Source: Chroococcidiopsis thermalis PCC 7203 (GTDB lineage Bacteria; Cyanobacteriota; Cyanobacteriia; Cyanobacteriales; Chroococcidiopsidaceae). From it: DNA of 64,000 nt. Location of the stretch: assembly GCF_000317125.1 (NCBI RefSeq), contig NC_019695.1, forward strand, positions 5,320,336-5,384,335, in the 5' to 3' direction. A program made the translations under genes and the position numbers. The first letter of the stretch is position 1; every line of letters starts with the position of its first letter. Shown piece by piece: positions 17,080 through 24,576 of this stretch. The notes under the pieces were generated by a model, which saw only the letters and a program-made list of their open reading frames with translations, ran no database searches and was not told the origin of the DNA.

Positions 17080-17952
17080 TTACGCTGCCAAACTTTGCAC
17101 TGCTATTAATAAGTGCTGGTGTACTGATTCAGATGTAGCGACTATGAGTCCAGGTAGGCTGTAGTCCTTACAGGTGTGCAAGGGAGGAGGAACGGAACCA
17201 TCATGAGTGGTGACAATACAGCCAGTTTCTCTGGCAAGAAAAGCGAGTGCAGCACCATCAATGAATTTACCAGAGGCGATCGCTGCCCCAGCTATTTCAC
17301 CAGTTAGAATACCGTTGAGGTTGGAAACTTGAATTTCCCGCGAGTAGGCAGTGGCTATATCTATGACTTCGTAGTCCTGTTGTTTCAATCTCGATTGAAG
17401 CGCACTCATCCCCCATCCTAAGAGAATAGTTGGTTTTGGCTGTCCGACTCGTAATGGTTTACAGGCTGCTAAATCCTGTGTCAAAGTTCCTTGGAAAGCG
17501 CCTTCGCCACGTAGCGCGTAGTAGTAAGTATTTTGGGCGGGAGAGATGGCTATGACTGCTTCAAAGTCGTCGCAATTGAGAATGCTGAGAATAATTTGAT
17601 AATTTGCATGTCCGTCAAGGTAGAACTGAGTCCCGTCTATAGGGTCTAGCGTCACGAGATAATCGCCTTCACCACCCAGATCGATCGCGCGAAAATATTT
17701 TGTATTGCGCGATTGTTCGTATTCTTCCCCGTAAAATCGGATGTGGGGAAAGTTTGCCAAAAGTGCCACTTCCACTAGATTCTGAATCGCCAAATCTGCA
17801 TCGGTCAAAGCCGCAGCAAAAAAATTATCTCCTTCTCCTTTCGCCGGAAGTGCGGTAATTTTAGATTGAATCCGATCTGCGTAGGCTGCTGCTACTTGAA
17901 GATAGGGAAATAAACTTTCGACGATCGCGCGCGGACTCGGTGACTCTGACAT
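17080..17952 (-). CDS. Inositol monophosphatase family protein (IMPase/CysQ-like)
   Basis: Mg-dependent, Li-sensitive sugar-phosphate or nucleotide phosphatase fold, 290 residues. The metal-binding motifs are seen as GEEYEQ (Glu ligand near residue 78), LDPIDGTQFYLDG (the DPxDGT signature near 100) and the third element FIDGAALAFLARETG near residue 230. Family members act on myo-inositol-1-phosphate, fructose-1,6-bisphosphate or PAP; which applies here is not clear. It is a single gene, convergent with the glycosyltransferase and separated from trpE by a perfect hairpin. Confidence 0.85.
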   Translation of the reverse strand: MSESPSPRAIVESLFPYLQVAAAYADRIQSKITALPAKGEGDNFFAAALTDADLAIQNLVEVALLANFPHIRFYGEEYEQSRNTKYFRAIDLGGEGDYLVTLDPIDGTQFYLDGHANYQIILSILNCDDFEAVIAISPAQNTYYYALRGEGAFQGTLTQDLAACKPLRVGQPKPTILLGWGMSALQSRLKQQDYEVIDIATAYSREIQVSNLNGILTGEIAGAAIASGKFIDGAALAFLARETGCIVTTHDGSVPPPLHTCKDYSLPGLIVATSESVHQHLLIAVQSLAA

Positions 17953-18061
17953 AATTCAACTGCTAGAGGACTGAGCAATAGTAGCAAATCCTCAATCTCT
18001 TGGCAGCGTCTCTAGAACACAAATTTCACAACCGTTTTCAATTGGGTACAATACATATGTT

Positions 18062-18089
18062 GTAGGGGCGCACATCTGTGCGCCCCTAC
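18062..18089. repeat. Palindrome of the GTAGGGGCGCAC family, copy 1 (terminator-like)
   Basis: Nearly perfect hairpin, arms GTAGGGGCGCAC and GTGCGCCCCTAC with a four-base loop. It lies 30 bases past the 3' end of trpE. Related elements are at 43792-43818 and 53843-53872, each directly after a gene, which suggests they serve as terminators or mRNA 3' ends. Confidence 0.75.
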
Positions 18090-18119
18090 CAATGACTGTC
18101 AACACAAATTGCTACAAAT

Positions 18120-19658
18120 TTAATTTTTTTCCAAACAACGAATAGCGACTAAAAGACCCCTAGCTTTATTGAGAGTTTCTTCGTACTCTTTTTCTGGGTC
18201 AGAGTCGGCTACTATACCAGCACCAGCTTGGACGCTAGCAGCACCATCACGCACAACCATAGTACGGATGGCGATCGCGCTATTTAACTGCCCTTCAAAG
18301 TCATAATAACCGTAAACTCCAGAATAAACCCCACGACGGCACGTTTCTAATTCGTGAATAATTTCCATTGCCCGAATTTTTGGCGCACCACTGACCGTAC
18401 CAGCCGGAAAACAAGCTTTAAGCAAATCCCATGCTATCTTATCTGGTGCGAGTTCTCCCACGACATTGCTAACAATGTGCATGACATGAGAATAGCGCTC
18501 GATCGCCATTAATTCATCAACTTTCACCGTACCGCTTTTACACGCCCGTCCCAAATCGTTACGTCCCAAGTCAACTAACATGACGTGTTCGGCAATTTCT
18601 TTCGGATCTTTCAACAGATCTTCTGCATAGGCTGCATCTTCCTGGGGTGTTTTTCCCCTCGGACGAGTCCCCGCAATCGGGCGCAAAGTTGCCACCATAG
18701 TTCCATTTGGATCTCGTTCTGCTTTCACCATCACTTCAGGACTAGACCCAATGATTTGCCAGTCTTGGAAGTGGAAATAAGCCATATAAGGCGAGGGATT
18801 AATCAATCGCAGAGAACGATATAAAGCAAACGGATCGCCCTCATAGGTTGTCGTGAGGCGCTGGGAGAGGACGACTTGAAAAATATCGCCAGCTTTAATG
18901 TATGCCTTTGCCCGATTGACATTGGCACAGAACTGTTCCCTCGTTACATTACTTGTATATTCTTTTTCCCCCTTGTCCCCCTTGTCCTCCTTGTCTCCCT
19001 TGTCTCTTTCTGGGGGTTGCCATTCTAAAACCGTATCCCGATGCGATAGGGGCAGTTGGAGTTTCTCAACCATTTGACGCACGCGATCGCCTGCTTGTTG
19101 ATATGCTTGCTGGAGATCGGCATTGTCACGCACGTCGGCATAGGCGATCGCCCAGATTTTGCGCTTGACTTGATCGAAAATGAGTAATTGGTCTATCTGC
19201 ATCCACAAACCATCCGGCTGGTCGCTTTCTGTTGCTGGATAAACTGGAACCCTGGGTTCGATCCAACGGATCAATTCGTATCCCCAGAACCCAAACAAAC
19301 CGCCAATACCAGGAGGAAGTTGAGGTAACTTCACCGGATGATAAGGTTCTAAACACGATGCTAGGGCAGCAAACGGATCGCCCTCAATCGTGACTTGCGT
19401 ACCGTCGCGATAAGTTTGAATTGTGCGATCGCCTTTTGCCGCTAAAGTCCATAGCGGATCGCACCCCAAGAAGCTATAGCGCCCAATATTTTCGCCTCCT
19501 TCGACCGATTCCAACAAGAAGCTATAAGGCTGTCCCGCACACACCTTATACCAAGCAGATACAGGCGTATCCAAATCCGCTACCCATTCTTGGTAAACCG
19601 GAATGAAATTACCTTGCGTCGCTAACTGCTGGAATTGAGCAAAATTGGGAAAAATCAT
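18120..19658 (-). CDS. trpE: Anthranilate synthase component I
   Basis: Chorismate-utilising enzyme that makes anthranilate with the TrpG amidotransferase; first step of tryptophan synthesis. The N-terminal domain carries the feedback-site segment LLESVEGGENIGRYSF. The chorismate-binding domain shows IAGTRPRGKTPQEDA, LVDLGRNDLGRAC, the SGAPKIRAMEII segment and GAGIVADSDPEKEYEET near the C-terminus. ATG 19658 is chosen because the seven extra upstream codons read through a GTCAAAA heptamer array. A Lys-Gly-Asp insert of about 16 residues sits exactly between the two domains (18960-19007) and is repeat-encoded. Pabb/ADC-synthase paralogues are alternatives, but length (512) and the feedback motif favour TrpE. 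trpG is not adjacent. Confidence 0.92.
   Translation of the reverse strand: MIFPNFAQFQQLATQGNFIPVYQEWVADLDTPVSAWYKVCAGQPYSFLLESVEGGENIGRYSFLGCDPLWTLAAKGDRTIQTYRDGTQVTIEGDPFAALASCLEPYHPVKLPQLPPGIGGLFGFWGYELIRWIEPRVPVYPATESDQPDGLWMQIDQLLIFDQVKRKIWAIAYADVRDNADLQQAYQQAGDRVRQMVEKLQLPLSHRDTVLEWQPPERDKGDKEDKGDKGEKEYTSNVTREQFCANVNRAKAYIKAGDIFQVVLSQRLTTTYEGDPFALYRSLRLINPSPYMAYFHFQDWQIIGSSPEVMVKAERDPNGTMVATLRPIAGTRPRGKTPQEDAAYAEDLLKDPKEIAEHVMLVDLGRNDLGRACKSGTVKVDELMAIERYSHVMHIVSNVVGELAPDKIAWDLLKACFPAGTVSGAPKIRAMEIIHELETCRRGVYSGVYGYYDFEGQLNSAIAIRTMVVRDGAASVQAGAGIVADSDPEKEYEETLNKARGLLVAIRCLEKN
18960..19007. repeat. In-frame CCCTTGT heptamer array inside trpE
   Basis: About six heptamer units (CCCTTGT, CCTTGTC types) translated as a Lys-Gly-Asp-Lys repeat at the domain boundary of anthranilate synthase. 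Three heptamers equal 21 bases, so whole sets keep the frame. Confidence 0.85.
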
Positions 19659-19762
19659 GATGAACAAGTCAAAAGTCAAAAGTTAGAAGTCAAAACACTA
19701 GATAACCAGAATGTATGGCGAGTATCGCCTACCTTCTGCACGGAAAACTGAAAAAAGTAAAT

Positions 19763-19787
19763 GTAGGGTGGGCAATGCCCACCCCAC
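19763..19787. repeat. Palindrome of the GGTGGGC-type family, copy 2
   Basis: GTAGGGTGGGCA arm with a slightly imperfect partner. It lies in the gap between psaD and trpE, about 110 bases past the psaD stop, where it could act as a terminator. The rest of this gap holds CCCTAG and ACTAGAA heptamer-type repeats. Confidence 0.7.
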
Positions 19788-19897
19788 TCAGAAAGTTTTA
19801 TATTATTGCCTTTTTTATCAACAAAAAACAGAGACTAGAAACTAAAAACTAGAAATCGTAATATCCCTAGCCCCTAGTCTCCAGCCCCTAGCCCCGA

Positions 19898-20326
19898 TTA
19901 GGGTGCGTCGTATGGCTGTACGCCACTGAACTTCAACTTGGCTGGGCTGGGGTTGCTGCCAATGTTGCGATCGACGTAACGTACTTTTGGACGACCTTGG
20001 TTGACTTTTTCTGGGAAGACACCATCAGCGGGATGGATCATCTGAGTTTCCCCATTAGGATAAACTCGATAGATTTTGTAGTCGTTAATTTTGAATTTCG
20101 CCCGCAGTTGTTGCCCGCCCAAAGCGATACCATACTCTTTGCGAGCAATTTCTAGCTTATTTTTGCCCTGCCTCATGATGGCTGAACCACCTGTAGGCAT
20201 TTCAAAAACTTGCTCCTTGGGGCTAGTCCAAGTGATAACGTATTTTTCTTCTCTTTCTGCTTTGGTCAGCAAGCCACCAGTGCCGCCGCCAAATATAGGT
20301 GTTTGTCCCTCAAGTGTTTCTGCCAT
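19898..20326 (-). CDS. psaD: Photosystem I reaction centre subunit II
   Basis: Stromal subunit of photosystem I that forms the ferredoxin docking site with PsaC and PsaE. The sequence from [20 protein letters not shown] through [13 protein letters not shown] and the C-terminal [20 protein letters not shown] is immediately recognisable PsaD. It is 142 residues from this start, as expected. ATG 20326 is preferred over an in-frame ATG five codons upstream because it matches the family N-terminus and has GAGAGAAA just upstream. An HLR1-like element 60-80 bases upstream suggests RpaB-dependent light control. Confidence 0.98.
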
Positions 20327-20386
20327 AGATTTCTCTCTCAAGGTTTTTAGGGCATCCTATCACTGAGATAGCGTCTATTTAGCCAG

Positions 20387-20404
20387 TATGTAAGGAACTG
20401 TAAC
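20387..20404 (-). promoter_or_regulatory. HLR1-like (RpaB) element upstream of psaD
   Basis: On the minus strand the site reads GTTACAGTTCCTTACATA, two TTACA half-sites in direct repeat with 11-base periodicity. This fits the HLR1 consensus (G/T)TTACA-N4-(G/T)TTACA except for C in the second G/T position. HLR1 boxes bound by RpaB are known upstream of photosystem I genes in cyanobacteria, so the location strengthens the call. The promoter core itself was not assigned. Confidence 0.7.
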
Positions 20405-20540
20405 AGTTAGCAGGGAGCAGGGGGACAAGGGGGACAAGGGGACCCCACGACCGAAGGGAGTGGGGATTAGGGGGCGAAGGGGGACAAGGGGGACAAGGGG
20501 GACAAGGGGGACAAGGGAGAGACCAATGACCAATGACCAA
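20405..20540. repeat. Composite repeat (inverted), copy 2
   Basis: Runs of GGGGGACAAG heptamer type flanking the core CCCCACGACCGAAGGGAGTGGGG, then CCAATGA heptamers up to the stop of the histidine kinase gene. It is the inverted form of the elements at 12740-12888 and 28972-29075. Confidence 0.85.
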
Positions 20541-20543
20541 TGA

Positions 20544-22550
20544 CTATTCCACAGTCGGAATAGTGAAGTGAAACGTACTGCCTTTGTCTTTTCCTGCTGA
20601 TTCTGCCCAGATTTTCCCGTTCCAGCTATTGACAATTTGACGACAAATTGCTAAGCCTAAACCCGTACCTCCTGCGGTGCGACGGAGTGCGCCTTCTTCT
20701 TGGTAGAAGCGATCGAAAACAATTTCGAGCCGATTGGGTTCAATACCGCGTCCGGTATCGGAAACGGTAACTTCTAGCGTTGTGCCACCATTGGTACGCG
20801 CTGCGATCGCGATCTGTCCTGTGGGAGGCGTAAACTTACAGGCGTTGTCTAGCAGTTTGGCGATTAGCTCTACTAACCAGTCTCCATCAACCCGAATCGG
20901 AGGGAGTTGGACTGGAATTGTGCTGACGATCTGCGGTAAATCGTCTGGGTTAGAACGGATGCGAATGCGGCTGAGGGCAAGCTCGACGCACTCATCTAGG
21001 AGTAAAGTTTCTGGATGCCATTCTACCCGTCCGCTTTCTAAGTTGGAGAGGGTGAGAAAATCTTGGACTAATTTGCGCATCCGCTCTGAGTCAGCAAGAG
21101 CAGTGCTGAGCATAACTTGCCGCAATTCTAAGGGCATATCTGGCTCGGTGGCAAGGCTTTCCAAACAAACTTGGATCGTCGAGAGGGGGGTACGAAGTTC
21201 GTGTCCAGTAATCGCGATGAGGTTGCTGCGGGTGCGATCGAGCGCCTCTAATTGCTGGTTGAGGTCTTCTAGATTTGCGTAAGCTTCGGCTTGAATCAAT
21301 GCTGCGCCTACCTGAGTGGCGATCGCTTCGACTAAAGAAGTTTCATCTGCCGTCCACTGGTGTGGTTGGGAACCACAATAATGAGATTCGACTATTCCCA
21401 ATAACTTACCTTGGTACAACACTGGCATTAACAACCAAGAACGAATATCCAGCTGTTTTACGAGCTGTTGTAGCAGGGGTGAATCAGTCACGCGGGTGTC
21501 AGTTTGAGTATCGACAATACAGATCGATCCTTGCTGACAGGTCATTTCTTGAAATAAGGGATTTTTTTGTAAAGGCATGACTTTTCCTACTACTGAGGAA
21601 ACGCCAGGTTGTAAATATTCGTGGGCGATCGCCACCCTATCATCGTTAGCTTGGGCGCGATAAATCAAGCAACGGCAGGCAGCCAGGGCAATTCCCAATT
21701 CGCGAACTGCGACTTTCAAGATTTCTTGGGGATGTAACGGTAGTCCGGTGGCGCTACCTTTGCGAATCGCAGCGGTAATCGAGTTGATGAGGCGTTCTTT
21801 CCGTTCTTGGGCAGCAATCGAGCGGTAGGCTTTGAGTAATTTGTACTGTCCGGCTTGCAGGTACGTTACTAATCTCTGGACGAAAGGATTGGTATCGATC
21901 GCCGCAGGATCTAGCGAGGGTAAAGTAATGGGGGCAGCAGTTTTAGACTTTTTCGCTGACGATCGCCTTTGTGGAAATATACCGAAGCGATCGCGCGCGA
22001 GTTCGATTTTAGGGGCTAATTCTGGTCTGTAATGTAAAATGCGTTGAAGTAACAGCTCGGCTGCAATACAGCTAATTTGTCGCTCGGAAGTCCAGATACC
22101 TTCAAACTGGCGGGTGGGATCCATATCCACCGCTGGTAAATGAGGTGAGGGTTTAATCTGGACTATGCTGGGGCGTTCGCGACAAATCAGGCAAGTGCTA
22201 TAATTTTGCCCGATCGCGACGAGATGCCATTCTTGACTTAATGATTCTGTTGGATCGAAGGCGATCGTTTCGTAGTATTCGGAAGCATTCGTAAAATCTG
22301 TCTCCGGTGCTGCTAGTACGTAGACTTGATTCGTTTGCCGAGCAAGGCGTTTGTAGCGGTGGGCTTCTTGACGATAGAAGCGTTCCCGCTGAAAGCTAGC
22401 AATCAGCAACGGTTGGTCTGAAGTCGAAGCAAGCACTTGGTCTTCCATCGCATGGGACAAAGCCGTTAAAGAAGCTTTGAAATAAACTTGGGGTCGCAGT
22501 TGGGGTACTGCTACTAGCAGATCGCTTAGCACAGAAGTCAAATTGCTCAT
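20544..22550 (-). CDS. Sensor histidine kinase with DICT and GAF domains
   Basis: Soluble two-component sensor kinase, 668 residues. The N-terminal 1-150 region resembles the DICT sensory domain found in light-signalling proteins of cyanobacteria. A GAF domain spans about 255-425. The dimerisation/phosphoacceptor helix has ITGHELRTPLS with His450, and the ATPase domain has the N-box LLDNACKFTPP and G-boxes DTGRGIE and GGTGLGLAIC. No receiver or transmembrane segment is present. The partner regulator is not adjacent. It lies upstream of psaD on the same strand, separated by a repeat element and psaD's own HLR1-like promoter, so co-transcription is not required. The last codon abuts the CCAATGA repeat. 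Confidence 0.88.
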   Translation of the reverse strand: MSNLTSVLSDLLVAVPQLRPQVYFKASLTALSHAMEDQVLASTSDQPLLIASFQRERFYRQEAHRYKRLARQTNQVYVLAAPETDFTNASEYYETIAFDPTESLSQEWHLVAIGQNYSTCLICRERPSIVQIKPSPHLPAVDMDPTRQFEGIWTSERQISCIAAELLLQRILHYRPELAPKIELARDRFGIFPQRRSSAKKSKTAAPITLPSLDPAAIDTNPFVQRLVTYLQAGQYKLLKAYRSIAAQERKERLINSITAAIRKGSATGLPLHPQEILKVAVRELGIALAACRCLIYRAQANDDRVAIAHEYLQPGVSSVVGKVMPLQKNPLFQEMTCQQGSICIVDTQTDTRVTDSPLLQQLVKQLDIRSWLLMPVLYQGKLLGIVESHYCGSQPHQWTADETSLVEAIATQVGAALIQAEAYANLEDLNQQLEALDRTRSNLIAITGHELRTPLSTIQVCLESLATEPDMPLELRQVMLSTALADSERMRKLVQDFLTLSNLESGRVEWHPETLLLDECVELALSRIRIRSNPDDLPQIVSTIPVQLPPIRVDGDWLVELIAKLLDNACKFTPPTGQIAIAARTNGGTTLEVTVSDTGRGIEPNRLEIVFDRFYQEEGALRRTAGGTGLGLAICRQIVNSWNGKIWAESAGKDKGSTFHFTIPTVE

Positions 22551-23031
22551 GACTGTGTTTGTCGATCGCGTTACCTGCGTACCACCCTGCCAGGAGAACT
22601 AGGAAGCGCGATCGCTGCTTGCTTGCATCGAGGGTTCTCTATCAACCATCCTACCGATACTGGGGACTAGGAGCTAGTAGTCAGTTATCAGGGAGCAGGG
22701 GGAAGAGAGCTGAGGGAGCGATCGGGAGCTGAGGGAGCTGAGGAGCATGGGGGAGAAAATACCAAATACCAAATACCAAATACCAACAATATCCTTAGAT
22801 AGATAGATGTTGTAAAAGTCAAGTAAAAATAGTATAAGTTAATCTTTAGAACTAAAAATTCTAAGTATATAAACCTATAGAGGGTTGCATCTAGGCGAGT
22901 TTGTGCCTTTTATTAAAACTTATTAAGCGACGAGAGAAATCTTCTGTCGTTTGCGAGTAAGAAGGCTGCCAAAGGAAATTGGCAGCATTCTTCAGATCGA
23001 TTTGTAGTTACTGCTCAATTACCAGAAAATA
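22551..23031. other. Intergenic region, 481 bases, divergent
   Basis: Between the divergent histidine kinase and glycosyltransferase genes. It holds G-rich heptamer-like repeats (GGGAGCTGA types, 22676-22755), an ACCAAAT array at about 22757-22785, then AT-rich sequence with TATATAAACC near 22867 that could be a promoter. No ORF or RNA gene seen. Confidence 0.5.
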
Positions 23032-24057
23032 ATGAAAATCGCTCAGATTGCTCCTCTGTGGGAACGAGTCCCACCCTTTCGCTACGGTGGTATTGAATTA
23101 ATCGTTAGTTTACTAACTGACGAATTAGTCCGGCGCGGTCATGAAGTCACGCTGTTTGCCTCTGGTGACTCGATTACTACAGCTCAGCTCAAGTCAGTCC
23201 ACAATAAAGCATTACGTCTCGATCCCAGTGTCAAGGAACCAGGGCTTTACGAGCAAATGATGCTGTTTGAGGTTTTTAGCAACGCCCATCATTTTGACAT
23301 TATTCATTCTCATGTTGGCTGCGCTGCCTTGCCTTACACTGGTTTTGCTAAAACGCCTACGGTACATACAACTCACGGTATTTTTACTCCTGATAATGAA
23401 AAGATGTTTCGGCGTTTTGCTTGGCAACCATACATCAGTATTAGCGAAGCGCAACGAGAACCTCGTCTAGGGTTAAATTACATTCAAACTATCTATAACG
23501 GTATTGATACCTCTATCTATCCGTTTCAGGCTCAACCTAGTCAACCAGCTTATCTGGCTTTCGTCGGTCGCATATCTCCTGAAAAAGGTCCGATTGAAGC
23601 GATGAAAATAGCCCGCGCTGCTGGTTTACCATTAAAAATGGCTGGCAAAGTCGATCCGGTGGATCGAGAATATTTTCGCGATCGCGTTGAGCCATTAATT
23701 GACGGTGAGCAAATTCAGTACCTTGGGGAAATATCTCATGAAGAGAAGGCTCAGCTTTTGGGTGGAGCTACAGTAACTTTGTTTCCGATTACCTGGCGAG
23801 AACCGTTTGGTCTAGTCATGATTGAGTCAATGGCAACAGGCACGCCTGTAATTGGCATGGGTTTGGGTTCCGTACCAGAAGTGATTGCTCATGGTAAAAC
23901 AGGCTTTGTTTGTCATTCTCTAGAACAAATGGTGGATGTGATTCCCGATGCGATGAAAATAGATCGCCAAACATGTCGCGACTATGCGATCGATCGCTTT
24001 AGCGTCCAAGCGATGACGAGCGCATATGAAAAGGCGTATCAAACTTGGAAGGGGTAG
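23032..24057 (+). CDS. Glycosyltransferase family 4 protein
   Basis: GT-B-fold glycosyltransferase of 341 residues. The N-terminal acceptor domain starts MKIAQIAPLWERVPPFRYGG, with the glycine-rich YGGIE loop and IIHSHVGCAALPY. The donor domain has LAFVGRISPEKGP and the E-x7-E motif in REPFGLVMIESMATGTPVIG, followed by GSVPEVIAHGKTGFV. These features are those of GT4 enzymes using nucleotide sugars. Substrates are not known. A glycogen-debranching-like gene follows on the same strand after 519 bases of repeats, a pairing that could mean related alpha-glucan or osmolyte metabolism, but the long gap makes an operon uncertain. Confidence 0.85.
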   Translation: MKIAQIAPLWERVPPFRYGGIELIVSLLTDELVRRGHEVTLFASGDSITTAQLKSVHNKALRLDPSVKEPGLYEQMMLFEVFSNAHHFDIIHSHVGCAALPYTGFAKTPTVHTTHGIFTPDNEKMFRRFAWQPYISISEAQREPRLGLNYIQTIYNGIDTSIYPFQAQPSQPAYLAFVGRISPEKGPIEAMKIARAAGLPLKMAGKVDPVDREYFRDRVEPLIDGEQIQYLGEISHEEKAQLLGGATVTLFPITWREPFGLVMIESMATGTPVIGMGLGSVPEVIAHGKTGFVCHSLEQMVDVIPDAMKIDRQTCRDYAIDRFSVQAMTSAYEKAYQTWKG

Positions 24058-24576
24058 GGGAAAAGTCAAAATTGAGCAGACGGTGGACGGTTGACAGTTG
24101 ATGATGAGTGGCTGGTGGCTGGCGACTAGTGACTAGAAACGATTCTAGCCACCAGCCACTAGTCACTAGCTGGCTTTTCTCCCGATGTCAGTACGCCCCT
24201 GGAACTAGAAACGATTCTAGCCACCAGCCACTAGTCACTAGTCACTGATAACTGTTTGCCTTTGTTACTTTATGAGTTGACCCCTGGATTGAAAGCTAAG
24301 ATTTTTTAACTTTATCGCAAACATCTTTAATGAGTTGTATTTCTATTTAAGATCTGCTTACAATAATTTACATTGTTCAAATTAGTGTAATTAATTATTG
24401 CTGACGCTTATAGAAATTACAGATATAAGCTGCAACTTTAAGCGCAAAAGTCGTAGAGAAAAAGTTGTTGCTGAAGGTGGTAAAGCCAATAAAAAAATTG
24501 CGATCGCACGGTCTACTAAGAAGGTTGATAATAATAAAACTGGGTCGCACACCTATAACAGCAAAAAGCCTTTGGT
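24058..24576. other. Intergenic region, 519 bases, repeat-rich
   Basis: Holds GTGGCTG/GTGACTA heptamer arrays in both orientations (24100-24255), including a 38-base direct repeat at 24132-24169 and 24204-24241. An AT-rich stretch (24290-24400) follows and is a likely promoter zone for the debranching enzyme gene. A 60-codon TTG-initiated frame at 24398-24580 was judged unconvincing. Confidence 0.5.
24132..24169. repeat. 38-base direct repeat, copy 1 (second copy 24204-24241)
   Basis: The same 38 bases recur 72 bases downstream. Each begins ACTAGAAACGATTCTAG, itself a short inverted repeat, and continues with CCACCAGCCACTAGTCACTAG. A variant with AAAAGATTCTAG is at about 26930. The unit combines an inverted repeat with heptamers. 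Confidence 0.85.

Noticed and set aside
19659-19897. Tryptophan attenuator or leader peptide upstream of trpE
   Set aside because: No Trp-rich short frame or paired hairpins were seen; the gap holds palindromes and heptamers only.
20734-21282. 182-codon ORF antisense to the histidine kinase
   Set aside because: Shadow of the kinase gene with a Ser/Arg-rich translation and no recognisable motif.
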